Assembly: GCA_012519115.1 (NCBI GenBank)
Contig: JAAYQW010000082.1
Span: forward strand, 16,219 to 80,218
DNA from: Spirochaetales bacterium
Lineage (GTDB): Bacteria > Spirochaetota > Spirochaetia > Sphaerochaetales > Sphaerochaetaceae
Length of the DNA: 64,000 nt
Direction of reading: 5' to 3'
Shown: in pieces, positions 24,987 through 34,323 of the stretch
How the letters are laid out: each line of letters opens with the position of its first letter
How positions within the stretch are numbered: position 1 is the first letter of the stretch
Program-made: the position numbers and the translations under genes
The notes under the pieces: model-generated
What the model was told of the DNA's origin: nothing
The model's database searches: none
What the model saw: the letters and a program-made list of their open reading frames with translations, nothing else

Positions 24987-27458
24987 ATGAGCGAACAGGA
25001 ACTGATGCCAATCGAGCAACTGCTTCCCAACAATCTGTTTATTCTGCCGGTAAGCGGAAACCCCGTGTTTCCCGGCTTGTTCACACCGTTGATGATTACC
25101 GATAAAAGTGATGTCGAAATCGTCAACCAAGCGGTGAAGCATGGTGGATTCCTAGGATTGCTGCTGGTCAAAGAGGAGGTGGAGACGGAAACAGTCGGAT
25201 CAGAACATCTCTATACGGTGGGAACGGTAGCAAAGATCGTCAAAAAGATAAAACTCCCCGATGGGGGAATGAGCATATTCATCTCAACGCTGAAACGGTT
25301 TGAGATCAAGCAGTTCTATCCCGGCGGCAAATACATCATCGCCGAAGTCAACTATCTTGAAGACATTGAAGATGACCGCGAAGAGCTCAGGGCGTGGACC
25401 CGCCTGTTGCTCAATGAGATGAAGAGCTTGACTAAAAACAACCAGCTGATCAGCGAAGAGATGCGGTTGAACATGGTCAATATCGATCATCCGGGAAAGC
25501 TGGCTGATTTCATCGCATCGATTCTCAATGTCGATCGCACCGACCAGCAGGATATTCTTGAAACGCTCGTGGTGCGCAATCGCATTGAAAAAGTGTTGGT
25601 CTTCATTAAAAACGAACAGAATATCGCCCAGGTCCAGGCGAAGATCCAGGCTCGGGTCAACAAGAAGCTTGAAAAGAACCAGCGCGATTACTTTCTCCGT
25701 GAAGAGCTTAAATCGATTCAGCAGGAGCTTGGTCTCACCACCAACCCAAAAGCTGAATTGATCGAACGGCTCGCGAAAAAGTTCAAATCGCTTCCCTTGA
25801 ATGATGAAGCGAGAGAAACGGTGGAGCGGGAGTTGAGCCGGCTCGAGATGATGGAAAGCGCTTCGCCGGAGTATTCCATCACCCGCACCTACCTCGAGAT
25901 CATCAGCGATCTTCCTTGGAAAGATCCCAAACCGGAAACCTTTTCAATCGAAAGCGCCCGACGGATCTTGGAAAAAGATCACTATGGGATGAAGGATGTC
26001 AAGGATCGGGTCCTCGAGTTTCTTGCGGTCCGAAAAAAGAAACAGGATACCAAAGGCTCGATCATCTGTCTGGTCGGTCCGCCCGGGGTGGGAAAAACGA
26101 GCGTCGGAATTTCGATCGCCCGCGCGCTGAAGAAGGAGTATTTCCGTTTCTCCGTCGGAGGAATGAATGATGAGAGTGAAATTAAAGGACACCGCCGAAC
26201 GTATATAGGAGCGATGCCCGGCAAGATCGTGCAAGGCCTCAGAATCACCAAGAGCAAGAATCCGGTGTTCCTGATCGATGAAATCGACAAGATGGGAATC
26301 TCCTATCAGGGAGATCCCGCCAGTGCGCTGCTGGAGGTTCTCGATCCCGAACAGAATTCCGCTTTCAGGGACACCTATCTGGATATTCCCTTTGATGTGA
26401 GCCAGGTGCTCTTCATCGTTACCGCAAATACCCTTGAAACGATTCCCCGTCCCCTCTTGGACCGGATGGAGGTCATCCGGTTAAGCGGCTACACCAGCGA
26501 CGAGAAGCTCGCGATCGGTCGTAAATATCTTGTTCCCAAATCGTTGGAAAAACACGGATTGAACAAGCAGGAGATCAAATACTCTTCCCCGATCCTGCGA
26601 AAAATTGCCGATGAGTACGCTCGGGAAGCGGGGGTGAGAAACTTCGAGAAATCGTTGGATAGGATCAACCGAAAAGTCGCCTTGAAACTGGTGGAACAAC
26701 CTGATCTTGCCACTCCGGTCGTGATCAGACAGGAGGAGCTGGTCGAATACCTCGGTCAGCCGGTCTTTGTCGAAGATGAGATTCTCAAAGCGGACAAGCC
26801 GGGAATGGCAATCGGTCTGGCATGGACGAGCATGGGTGGCGACACCTTGATCATCGAAGCGCAAAACACTCCCGGCAAAGGTGAAGTGAAACTCACCGGT
26901 CAACTCGGAGACGTGATGCAGGAATCGGTTTCCATCGCTCATACGTATATAAAGGCCCACGCCGATCAATTCCGGATCGATCCTGTCTGGTTCGATCGCA
27001 ATAACGTCCACCTCCATGTTCCCGAAGGGGCGACTCCGAAGGACGGACCTTCAGCCGGAATCACGATGACCGTCGCATTATACTCGTTGATCACCAATCA
27101 GGTGATGGCTCCGAATCTTGCGATGACCGGAGAGCTCACCTTGAAAGGGAAAGTCATGCCGATCGGTGGATTGAAAGAGAAGATTCTGGCCGCCAAACGC
27201 AATAAGATCAAGGACATCATCATTCCGCAATTCAACAAGCGGGATTTGGATGAACTTGAAGATGAGGTGAAGAAAGGAGTTACCTTCCACAGTGTCGCCA
27301 CGATCGAAGAGGTCCTTCGCCTTGCGTTCCCTGAGGATGCAAAGCGGAAGCTCGTGCCGTTCCGTCCTTCCAAGGACACCACCCTCCAATCCAAAAACGA
27401 GGAAGTCGTCTCAATCGCTGAAGCGGTGGCCAAAGCGGTGAAGGAAGCCCTCTCTTGA
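24987..27458 (+). CDS. lon: ATP-dependent Lon protease
   Basis: An 823-residue LonA. The N-terminal substrate domain (LFILPVSGNPVFPGLFTPLMI) and helical region precede the AAA+ module with Walker A GPPGVGKTSVG near residue 363 and Walker B VFLIDEIDKMG near 430, and the serine/lysine protease domain with PKDGPSAGITM (catalytic serine near 690) and GGLKEKILAAKRN (catalytic lysine). Lon degrades misfolded and short-lived regulatory proteins in the cytoplasm. GGAGG precedes the ATG. No CIRCE or other heat-shock operator is visible upstream. The stop overlaps the start of the next gene (TTGA). Confidence 0.97.
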   Translation: MSEQELMPIEQLLPNNLFILPVSGNPVFPGLFTPLMITDKSDVEIVNQAVKHGGFLGLLLVKEEVETETVGSEHLYTVGTVAKIVKKIKLPDGGMSIFISTLKRFEIKQFYPGGKYIIAEVNYLEDIEDDREELRAWTRLLLNEMKSLTKNNQLISEEMRLNMVNIDHPGKLADFIASILNVDRTDQQDILETLVVRNRIEKVLVFIKNEQNIAQVQAKIQARVNKKLEKNQRDYFLREELKSIQQELGLTTNPKAELIERLAKKFKSLPLNDEARETVERELSRLEMMESASPEYSITRTYLEIISDLPWKDPKPETFSIESARRILEKDHYGMKDVKDRVLEFLAVRKKKQDTKGSIICLVGPPGVGKTSVGISIARALKKEYFRFSVGGMNDESEIKGHRRTYIGAMPGKIVQGLRITKSKNPVFLIDEIDKMGISYQGDPASALLEVLDPEQNSAFRDTYLDIPFDVSQVLFIVTANTLETIPRPLLDRMEVIRLSGYTSDEKLAIGRKYLVPKSLEKHGLNKQEIKYSSPILRKIADEYAREAGVRNFEKSLDRINRKVALKLVEQPDLATPVVIRQEELVEYLGQPVFVEDEILKADKPGMAIGLAWTSMGGDTLIIEAQNTPGKGEVKLTGQLGDVMQESVSIAHTYIKAHADQFRIDPVWFDRNNVHLHVPEGATPKDGPSAGITMTVALYSLITNQVMAPNLAMTGELTLKGKVMPIGGLKEKILAAKRNKIKDIIIPQFNKRDLDELEDEVKKGVTFHSVATIEEVLRLAFPEDAKRKLVPFRPSKDTTLQSKNEEVVSIAEAVAKAVKEALS

Positions 27459-28663
27459 GCGTCGAACTTCTGAGCCCGGCGGGAAACCTTGAAAAGCTGC
27501 GCTTGGCCTTGGAATATGGGGCCGACGCAGCGTACTTGGGATTTTCTCCCTTCTCGCTCAGGACCAACGCCGGCAACTTCACCGAAGCCGACCTCGTCGA
27601 GGTCATTGACCTCAAAGAAAAGACGGGGAAAAAGCTGTACTGCACGGTGAACATGCTGTTCGACCAGAACCGAATGGCTTCACTTGAAGATCAATTGCCG
27701 AAGATGAAACAGTGGCCGTTTGACGGGTATATCATCAGCGACATGGGGGTGATTCCCCTGTTGCGCAAGTATCTTGGGGAAGACGTCGAACTGCATCTAT
27801 CTACTCAAGCTTCCTGTACAAACAGTGAAAGCGCCCGATTCTACCACCAAGCGGGGTTCAAGCGAATCGTCTTGGGTCGGGAAGCGACGCTCGATGACAT
27901 CAAGGCGATCAAGGATCGAAACCCCGATTTGGAGTTGGAAGTCTTTGTTCACGGGGCGATGTGCATGGCGTACAGCGGTCGCTGTCTGCTTAGCGCACAT
28001 CTTGCAGGTCGAAGCGGCAATCATGGTGACTGCTCCCATTCCTGTCGGTGGAACTACCGCGTGGCGCTGGAGGAAAAGGAACGGGAAGGAACGTTCTACC
28101 CGATTGAAGAATACGAGGATTATACAACGATCCTCTCCTCAAAAGATCTATGCATGATCGACCATCTCGATGAGCTCATCGGATCCGGTGTCTCCTCCCT
28201 GAAGATCGAAGGGAGGATGAAGAGCTCATACTACGTTGCAGCGGTCACCCGGGCATATCGGAAGGCTCTGGATAAAGATCCTCAATGGGAACTCTACCGT
28301 GAAGATCTTTTTGACGTTTCCCACCGTGAATACTCTACCGGGTTTTTCTTCGGGTCCGGTCCCATCGATCCGACAAAGGGATCGATCATCACTAAAAAAG
28401 ATTATCAACGACGAACTCTTTTCTGCGGATTCGTTCGTGAACGGAAAGAAAACGATCTCTATCGCCTGGAACTGAAGAACTCCATCCGAAAGGAGCACCT
28501 CCTTGAGATCATCGCCCCGGATCTCCCCAACTTCCCCTTGGATGATTTCATCCTGTTTAACGAAGAGATGGAAGAAATCGCACAAGGCGATCACAACAAA
28601 CCTTGTTATCTGCAAACCCATGCAAAGCTGCGTGACGGGTACATTATTCGTCGCTCTTTGTAA
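27455..28663 (+). CDS. U32 peptidase-family protein (RNA hydroxylase type)
   Basis: A 402-residue member of the U32 family. The signature LEVFVHGAMCMAYSGRCLLSAHLAGRSGNHGDCSHSCRW (about residues 163-200) holds the cysteines that bind an iron-sulphur cluster in this family. Several U32 proteins (TrhP/YegQ, RlhA) are now known to hydroxylate tRNA uridine-34 or 23S rRNA using prephenate-derived chemistry rather than to cleave proteins; this one has the same N-terminal TIM-barrel start (ELLSPAGNLEKLRLALEYGADAAYLG). Which RNA it modifies cannot be read. The start is TTG 27455 overlapping the lon stop, with AAGGA upstream. Confidence 0.85.
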   Translation: MSVELLSPAGNLEKLRLALEYGADAAYLGFSPFSLRTNAGNFTEADLVEVIDLKEKTGKKLYCTVNMLFDQNRMASLEDQLPKMKQWPFDGYIISDMGVIPLLRKYLGEDVELHLSTQASCTNSESARFYHQAGFKRIVLGREATLDDIKAIKDRNPDLELEVFVHGAMCMAYSGRCLLSAHLAGRSGNHGDCSHSCRWNYRVALEEKEREGTFYPIEEYEDYTTILSSKDLCMIDHLDELIGSGVSSLKIEGRMKSSYYVAAVTRAYRKALDKDPQWELYREDLFDVSHREYSTGFFFGSGPIDPTKGSIITKKDYQRRTLFCGFVRERKENDLYRLELKNSIRKEHLLEIIAPDLPNFPLDDFILFNEEMEEIAQGDHNKPCYLQTHAKLRDGYIIRRSL

Positions 28664-28765
28664 GAGAATCCCGCGTCTTCAAGAAAAAACGGTCGGATTG
28701 TACGGAAAATCCCTTAAAAAGCTCTCAAATTCTGCATAATTTCGCGTTATTCGTGTGTTTTGTAT

Positions 28766-28793
28766 TTGCGTTGGCATCAAACCGTGGTAAAAT
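28766..28793 (+). promoter_or_regulatory. Extended -10 promoter of the Hc1-like gene
   Basis: TGGTAAAAT at 28785-28793 is an extended -10 (TGn + TAAAAT); a partial -35 TTGCGT lies at 28766-28771 with a 16-base spacer. The leader would be only about 20 bases and contains AAAGGAG before ATG 28821. Confidence 0.55.
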
Positions 28794-28820
28794 AACGCAA
28801 CATGGCAAAAGGAGTTTTCT

Positions 28821-28994
28821 ATGACAATTCACGAACAAATCGTTGCACAGTTTGAAGCCTATTTGGAAGAGAATCGAAAGTTCACCGAAAAAGGCGTAAA
28901 AGCTGCAGCAGCTCGCGCTCGAAAAGCCCTTGCTGAAATCGGCAAGCTCGCCAAGGAACGCCGCAAGGAAATCCAAGAGGAGAAAAACGCATAA
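28821..28994 (+). CDS. Hc1-like (histone H1-like) mini-protein
   Basis: A 57-residue protein, MTIHEQIVAQFEAYLEENRK at its start, then a helical basic run in which KGVKAAAARARKAL and KLAKERRKEIQEEKNA resemble the conserved core of histone H1-like Hc1 proteins (KGNKAAGTRARKAL..EIRKEIQEKKN in known members). Such proteins are thought to bind DNA and help compact the nucleoid; this is family inference. The gene has its own promoter, an AAAGGAG ribosome site 7-8 bases upstream, and a strong terminator right after the stop, all of which support a real single-gene unit. It lacks the extra lysine-rich tail of chlamydial Hc1. Confidence 0.82.
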   Translation: MTIHEQIVAQFEAYLEENRKFTEKGVKAAAARARKALAEIGKLAKERRKEIQEEKNA

Positions 28995-29001
28995 GAATGC
29001 A

Positions 29002-29033
29002 GAGGCGCCGGATTCGGCGCCTCATTCTTTTTT
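29002..29033 (+). terminator. Terminator of the Hc1-like gene
   Basis: An 8-bp GC-rich stem GAGGCGCC/GGCGCCTC with a 6-base loop (29002-29023) is followed by ATTCTTTTTT. The run ends at the stop codon of the convergent valS gene, so the two tails touch. Confidence 0.9.
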
Positions 29034-31680
29034 ATACAAGAGTTTTCAACAAGGCGATGTGTTGCTCGCTTTTCTGAAGCTTCTCTTCAAACTCAGCACG
29101 TTTGGCGTGTTCTTTTGTTATCGCTTCTTCCTTGGCGTTCTGTAAGAATCCTTCATTGGCGAGCTTTTTCAATGACACCTCAAGGTTCCTCTTCGTCTTC
29201 TCGACATCCCCTTCCAGTTTTAGGATTTCTTTCTCTATGTCTATCGCATCGCTGACGAAGACGAAGCTCTGGTATCCGCTGCCGGCAACGGGAAGAGTGC
29301 CGTGAATCCCGACTCCTCGGTCAACTTCAACGCTCAATGCATTGGTGAAGAGAGCAAGCAGTCGCTCCTGAGTTTTGAAGAACGAGGAGCCGATGAATGA
29401 ATCGTCGGTTTGGATCGCAATCCGGACTTTCCGATCGGGAGGAATCTGCAGTTCGCTCCTCAACGCGCGAATCGATGTGACCGCTTCCTGGAGCCGGGTG
29501 AAGATCGTGTCTTCTTCGGGGAAGACCAACGCTTCGTCATGCTCGGGATATGGACGATTGATCAGCAAGCCTTTTCTGTTCGGCAGCTTTGAGTAGATCT
29601 CTTCGGTGATGAAGGAGATGTATGGATGCATCAATGCCATTGAACGTTCGAGAAGGTCCAGCAGAAGGGAGATCTGCCGGTTTTTCGGTTCCTCTTCCTT
29701 GGAGTACATCCCCCCTTTCGCAGTTTCCAGATACCAATCGCAGAAGTCGTTCCAGAAGAAGTCGTAAACAGCCTGGCTGCCTTCATTGAACTTGAAGGTT
29801 TCCATTGAAGCTTGGACTTTCTGCACTGTCTGGTTGAAGCGATGATAGATCCACTTATCGATCGTATTGAACTCGATCTCCTCGACGTTTTGCAGGGTGA
29901 CACCCCCGATATTCAGAAGAACGAAACGAGCGGCGTTCCAGACTTTGTTGGCGAAGCGGCTGCCAAGACGGAATGTATCCATGTCGATGAGGATATCTTG
30001 ACCTTGGGTCGCCATATAGGAAAGGGTGAACTTCATCGCATCGGCGCCGTATTGATCGATGACCTCCAAGGGATCGATTCCATTGCCCAGCGACTTGCTC
30101 ATCTTTCGCCCCTGCTTGTCACGAACAAGACCGGTGATATAGATATCTTTGAAAGGAACTTCATCGAGAAACTCCAAGCTCGCCATGATCATCCTGGCCA
30201 CCCAGAAGAAGATGATGTCGTATCCGGTGGTCAAGCTGTCGGTGGGAAAGAATCGCTTCAAATCCGTCGTTTCTTCCGGCCAGCCGAGGGTGGAGAATGG
30301 CCAGAGCCATGAGCTGAACCAGGTATCAAGCACATCCGACTCTTGAACAAGATCCGTTCCCTTGCACTTGGGGCACTCCGTGGGGTCTTCCCGGCTGACG
30401 ATTAGATGGCCGCATCCTTCGCACTCCCAGACAGGAATCCGGTGCCCCCACCAAAGCTGGCGGCTGATGCACCAATCGTGAATGTTCTCCAGCCAGTGGG
30501 TATAGGTGTTTTCCCAATGTTTCGGATGGAATGCGATCCTTCCGTCTTCCAGCGCCTTGAGCGCCTTTTTAGCCATCCCTTCCATCCTTACGAACCATTG
30601 GTTGGAAAGGTATGGTTCAACCACGTTGTGGCAGCGATAGCAGTGTCCGACTTCGTGGGTGTACGGTTCTTCACTCTGCAGGTACCCTCCCGTTTCGAGG
30701 GCTGCGACCACCTTCGTTCTGGCGACTTCAGCTTTGAGGTTTCTGAATTCCTTGGGCACCTCATCATTCAGCGTTCCGTCCGCATTGAGAATATTCACCT
30801 TCGCAAGGTCGTGACGAAGCGCGGCGGCATAGTCGTTGGGGTCGTGGGCGGGAGTTATTTTTACGAACCCGGTACCGAACTCGATGTCGACGAAATCATC
30901 GGCGATGATCGGAATGATCTTATCGGTGAGGGGAAGATGAACATGTCTGCCGATGAGGTGGCTGTACCGTTCATCATTGGGGTTCACCGCAACCGCCACG
31001 TCTCCGAACATCGTCTCAGGACGGGTCGTCGCGACGGTGATGTGACCTTCCTGATCGCGGAACGGATATGCAATCCGGTAGATCGCCGCATTACGGCTTT
31101 TGTGTTCGACTTCATCATCAGCGAGAGCGGTTCCGCAGGAGGGGCAGTAGTTGACCAGATACTCCCCTTTATAGATCAGACCACGTTCATACAGGGTGAC
31201 GAATGCTTCACGGACAGCGTTGCTGAGGCCTTCATCGAGGGTGAAGCGCTCATGCTTCCAATCACATGAACAGCCGATCTTCATCAACTGTTCTTTGATG
31301 ATTCGATGGTGCTCATCTTTCACCTTCCAGGTTCGCTCGAGGAATTTCTCCCGCCCCAGATCGTCTCGGGTCAAGCCTTCTTTGGCAAGCTGGCGTTCGA
31401 CGACGTTCTGCGTCGCGATTCCTGCATGATCGGTTCCCGGAACCCAGAGAGTGGGAATACCCTTCATCCGGTGATAGCGTATGAGAATATCCGGCAGGCT
31501 GTTATTCAGCGCATGACCCATGTGAAGGATTCCCGTTACGTTCGGCGGAGGCATTACGACTGTGTAGGTTTTTCCATCGCCCTCGGCAGGCTCGAAACTT
31601 CCCGAATTCAACCACTTTCGGTAGATTCGTTGTTCAAAATCTTTTGGGTCATATGCTTTGCTCAATTCGACAGCCTTCAT
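29032..31680 (-). CDS. valS: Valyl-tRNA synthetase
   Basis: An 882-residue class I synthetase that charges tRNA-Val and edits mis-activated threonine. The family start is clear (LSKAYDPKDFEQRIYRKW), with the HIGH-type motif HMGHALN near residue 48, the zinc-binding CPSCGTALAD segment in the editing region, and GRKMSKSLGNGIDPLEVI near residue 520. The C-terminal coiled coil (DIEKEILKLEGDVEKTKRNLEVSLKKLANEGFLQNAKEE) is typical of bacterial ValRS. GGAGG precedes ATG 31680. It is transcribed separately from the sigma-factor pair upstream, from which it is split by a hairpin. Confidence 0.97.
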   Translation of the reverse strand: MKAVELSKAYDPKDFEQRIYRKWLNSGSFEPAEGDGKTYTVVMPPPNVTGILHMGHALNNSLPDILIRYHRMKGIPTLWVPGTDHAGIATQNVVERQLAKEGLTRDDLGREKFLERTWKVKDEHHRIIKEQLMKIGCSCDWKHERFTLDEGLSNAVREAFVTLYERGLIYKGEYLVNYCPSCGTALADDEVEHKSRNAAIYRIAYPFRDQEGHITVATTRPETMFGDVAVAVNPNDERYSHLIGRHVHLPLTDKIIPIIADDFVDIEFGTGFVKITPAHDPNDYAAALRHDLAKVNILNADGTLNDEVPKEFRNLKAEVARTKVVAALETGGYLQSEEPYTHEVGHCYRCHNVVEPYLSNQWFVRMEGMAKKALKALEDGRIAFHPKHWENTYTHWLENIHDWCISRQLWWGHRIPVWECEGCGHLIVSREDPTECPKCKGTDLVQESDVLDTWFSSWLWPFSTLGWPEETTDLKRFFPTDSLTTGYDIIFFWVARMIMASLEFLDEVPFKDIYITGLVRDKQGRKMSKSLGNGIDPLEVIDQYGADAMKFTLSYMATQGQDILIDMDTFRLGSRFANKVWNAARFVLLNIGGVTLQNVEEIEFNTIDKWIYHRFNQTVQKVQASMETFKFNEGSQAVYDFFWNDFCDWYLETAKGGMYSKEEEPKNRQISLLLDLLERSMALMHPYISFITEEIYSKLPNRKGLLINRPYPEHDEALVFPEEDTIFTRLQEAVTSIRALRSELQIPPDRKVRIAIQTDDSFIGSSFFKTQERLLALFTNALSVEVDRGVGIHGTLPVAGSGYQSFVFVSDAIDIEKEILKLEGDVEKTKRNLEVSLKKLANEGFLQNAKEEAITKEHAKRAEFEEKLQKSEQHIALLKTLV

Positions 31681-31720
31681 CGGAACCTCCGCGTGTAGAT
31701 GGTTGCTATCCTATCAAAAT

Positions 31721-31756
31721 AGCAAAGGCTCTACAAGAATGTAGAGCCTTTGTGCT
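31721..31756 (-). terminator. Hairpin between the sigma/anti-sigma operon and valS
   Basis: AAGGCTCTAC pairs with GTAGAGCCTT around a 6-base loop, and the stem can extend by AGCA/TGTGCT with one bulge. It lies 15 bases past the anti-sigma stop; on the minus strand it is followed by TTTGCTATTTTG, an imperfect T-tract. Confidence 0.7.
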
Positions 31757-31770
31757 ATGTGCAAGAGTTC

Positions 31771-32307
31771 TTACTCGAGCGGGGTAATGGCCTTCAACTC
31801 GAGCTTTACCGCATAACCGAGCTTATCGAGATGATTGACAATCTGTTCAAGGCTGAAGGAATCCAAGGACGGTCGCGGCGAATCGCTGACCTGGCGGATA
31901 TGTGTGGAATCGATCGGATCGGCGACACCGGGCAGAATCTCCTGACGCTGCTGCGGGTTGCTGGAAAACAGGACGAAAGAAGCGATGAACACCACTACGA
32001 ACGCCGCTGCGCTGGTAAGAATCGCAGGCGCCAGTTTCACCTGGACCCGTTTATGCCAGAAGAGGTGCTTATTTGCCTGTTCGCCAAAACGATTCTTTTC
32101 AAAATATGTAAGAACCCGCTCCTTTGACGGGGCGATCTCATCATCGCTCAAAGTCGCCGAGGCGAGCCGGCTTTGGATCTCTTTAAGAGATGAAAGGCGA
32201 AGCCTGCAGGCGTTGCAGTAGGAAAGATGTTCCTCCACCTGAGTTTTCCACGGCTCTTTCAGCTCTTGATCCAAGTACGTATTCAACAGTTGGTCATCTA
32301 CACACAT
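31771..32307 (-). CDS. Zinc-binding anti-sigma factor
   Basis: A 178-residue membrane protein. The N-terminal ZAS domain carries H-x3-C-x2-C in EEHLSYCNACRLRL near residues 26-33, the signature of zinc anti-sigma domains that hold an ECF sigma factor inactive. A single membrane helix (about 93-113; ILTSAAAFVVVFIASFVLF) follows, then an extracytoplasmic tail of about 65 residues. Its ATG lies 4 bases past the sigma-factor stop, with GGGAG upstream, so the two proteins are made together. The signal it responds to is unknown; redox sensing through the zinc cysteines or regulated proteolysis are both precedented. Confidence 0.9.
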   Translation of the reverse strand: MCVDDQLLNTYLDQELKEPWKTQVEEHLSYCNACRLRLSSLKEIQSRLASATLSDDEIAPSKERVLTYFEKNRFGEQANKHLFWHKRVQVKLAPAILTSAAAFVVVFIASFVLFSSNPQQRQEILPGVADPIDSTHIRQVSDSPRPSLDSFSLEQIVNHLDKLGYAVKLELKAITPLE

Positions 32308-32310
32308 ATA

Positions 32311-32829
32311 CTACTCCCGGCTGAGAATCGACTCGAGCATTTTCCGTGCTCGGTGGACCCTCACCTTCACGTTGCTTTCGGAAATACGGAGTACTTCAGC
32401 GATTTCCCGGTATCCCATATCGGTATACTCCTTCATCACGATGACCAGGCGAAACTTCTCGGGCAATTGACTGATCGCCGCTTGAACTTCTGCTCTGGTC
32501 TCCTCCCTGATCAGCACGTGCTCGCCATCGGTGGTGTTCGCACGGGAAGTCGGCATCTGCTTGAGCTTTTCCACCATCCCCTGCTCGCGGACCTTCCGTT
32601 TGACTTGGTTGATCGCGAGGTTCTTCGCAACCCGGATCAGCCAGTACTTGGCGTCATCGCTTGAAGGAAAGAGCATCCCCTTGTCAAAAAACCGGATGAA
32701 CGCTTCTTGGCAAATCTCTTCCGCAAGATCCCTGTTGTTGGTAACGTGGTAGGCGACCCGCATGATGACCGGGAAGACTTCCTCGTATACGCCTCTGAAC
32801 GCTCGTTCATCGTTGCTCTGTATTTCCAT
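32311..32829 (-). CDS. ECF-type RNA polymerase sigma factor
   Basis: A 172-residue sigma-70-family factor with region 2 (RVAYHVTNNRDLAEEICQEAFIRFFDKG..WLIRVAKNLAINQVKRK) and region 4 (LPEKFRLVIVMKEYTDMGYREIAEVLRISESNVKVRVHRARKMLESIL), and no regions 1 or 3, which defines the extracytoplasmic-function group. It is coupled to its anti-sigma partner. Only a poor ribosome site is seen; I found no ECF-type GGAAC/CGTC promoter upstream that would prove autoregulation. Target genes are unknown. Confidence 0.93.
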   Translation of the reverse strand: MEIQSNDERAFRGVYEEVFPVIMRVAYHVTNNRDLAEEICQEAFIRFFDKGMLFPSSDDAKYWLIRVAKNLAINQVKRKVREQGMVEKLKQMPTSRANTTDGEHVLIREETRAEVQAAISQLPEKFRLVIVMKEYTDMGYREIAEVLRISESNVKVRVHRARKMLESILSRE

Positions 32830-32856
32830 AAGATTAACAACTCATACGTACAATCG

Positions 32857-34272
32857 TTACATTTTTTCTTCAAGAACACTGCCGGAAGGCAGATCCTTGA
32901 CCACATATCCCATCTCAAGAAGCTCAGCGCGAAGATGATCGGCTCGACTCCAATCTTTTGCCGCCTTTGCAGCATTTCGCTCACTCAAGAGACGCAGCGC
33001 TTCGTCACTGGCCGCAACGTCTTTCGGCTTGGCGATCTCATCAAAACCAAGACCCAGCATCGTATTGAAGTAGAGCATGAGCGAGTATTGTTCATCATTG
33101 GTAAGATCGCTGCTCTTCACCACGGCCCAAAGCGTGGAAAGCGCTTTAGGAGTGTTGAGGTCGTGCTGAACCGCGCTCAAAAACGCTTCTTTATACTCAA
33201 GAGCTTTCCCACCGGTGAGTTCGATCGCCTTGGCCCCCTCTTTGAGCAAGCCTTGAATATGTTTCACGATATTGGTCCGAGCATTTTGGGCCGAGGCAAG
33301 ATTGTCAAAGTTGAACCTCAGTTGGGAGCGATAGTGTCCGCCGAGAGTGAAGTACCGGTAATCCATCGGATCAAAGCCTTTCTCTTTCAACAGGCTGAGG
33401 GTCAGAAATCCTCCTCTTGATTTACTCATCCTCCCCGTTTCATCGAGAAGGAACTCGCCGTGCAGCCAATAATTGACCCATTTTTTGCCGGTTGCCGCTT
33501 CACTTTGGGCGATTTCATTGGTGTGATGAACCGGGATCGCATCGATTCCTCCGCAGTGGATATCAAACTGTTCCCCGAGATAGGTCATGCTCATCGCCGA
33601 ACATTCGATATGCCAGCCGGGGAATCCCCTGCCCCAGGGTGACGGCCACATCATCTCCTGTTCGCCGAATTTGCTTCGGGTGAACCAGAGAACGAAGTCT
33701 TTGGGGTTTCGCTTGTGCTCATCCTCTTCGACTCCTTCCCGAACCGCCGTCTGCAGCTGGTCGAGGTCGAGGCGGGCGAGCTTGCCGTAATCATCGATCG
33801 TATCGATCGAGAAGTACACGTTCCCCCCGCTTTGGTAGGTATGCCCCTTTTCTTCAAGACGGAGGATCAGATCTATCATCTCCTGGATATGATCGGTCGC
33901 CTTGCAGATCGTATCGGGCCGAATCATCTTCAAATCGTCAAAGTCTTTGAGAAACGCCTCGGTATAGTAATCGGCGATCTCCCATGCACTCTTCTTCTTT
34001 TCTCGAGCCGCTCTTTCAAGCTTGTCCTCACCGTCATCGCCATCTCCGCTCAAATGTCCGACATCGGTGATGTTCATCACATGATTCACCTCGAACCCGC
34101 TGGCGATGAGGACTCGTTTCAAGAGATCTTCAAACAGAAAGGTTCGAAGGTTTCCGATGTGGGCGTAGTTGTAGACGGTGGGTCCGCAGCTGTACATCCC
34201 GACCTCTTTAGCGGTAATCGGGATGAACTCTTCGATCGAACGGCTCATTGTATTGTAAAGGCGAAGCGCCAT
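32857..34272 (-). CDS. cysS: Cysteinyl-tRNA synthetase
   Basis: A 471-residue class I synthetase. Seen: MYSCGPTVYNYAHIGNLRTF near residue 26 with the zinc cysteine and the HIGH motif, WHIECSAMSMTYLGEQFDIHCGGIDAIPVHHTNEIAQSEAATG with further zinc ligands and the tRNA-recognition block, and RMSKSRGGFLTL in place of KMSKS. Length is standard. AAAGGAGC precedes the ATG. The gene is divergent from murB, with only about 50 bases between the two starts. Confidence 0.97.
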   Translation of the reverse strand: MALRLYNTMSRSIEEFIPITAKEVGMYSCGPTVYNYAHIGNLRTFLFEDLLKRVLIASGFEVNHVMNITDVGHLSGDGDDGEDKLERAAREKKKSAWEIADYYTEAFLKDFDDLKMIRPDTICKATDHIQEMIDLILRLEEKGHTYQSGGNVYFSIDTIDDYGKLARLDLDQLQTAVREGVEEDEHKRNPKDFVLWFTRSKFGEQEMMWPSPWGRGFPGWHIECSAMSMTYLGEQFDIHCGGIDAIPVHHTNEIAQSEAATGKKWVNYWLHGEFLLDETGRMSKSRGGFLTLSLLKEKGFDPMDYRYFTLGGHYRSQLRFNFDNLASAQNARTNIVKHIQGLLKEGAKAIELTGGKALEYKEAFLSAVQHDLNTPKALSTLWAVVKSSDLTNDEQYSLMLYFNTMLGLGFDEIAKPKDVAASDEALRLLSERNAAKAAKDWSRADHLRAELLEMGYVVKDLPSGSVLEEKM

Positions 34273-34288
34273 GATAAGCTCCTTTGGA

Positions 34289-34317
34289 TTGCTTGACCCG
34301 ATAAATAGGGCTACTAT
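34289..34317 (+). promoter_or_regulatory. Probable leaderless promoter of murB
   Basis: TTGCTT (34289-34294) and TACTAT (34312-34317) are 17 bases apart, and the -10 ends 6 bases before ATG 34324. No Shine-Dalgarno is present. A stronger -35 word, TTGACC at 34293, is only 13 bases from this -10. Confidence 0.5.
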
Positions 34318-34323
34318 GTCTTC

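Noticed and set aside
32830-32856. ECF-type autoregulatory promoter of the sigma factor gene
   Set aside because: GTAAC and CGTATG words are present but only 7 bases apart, not the 15-17 needed.
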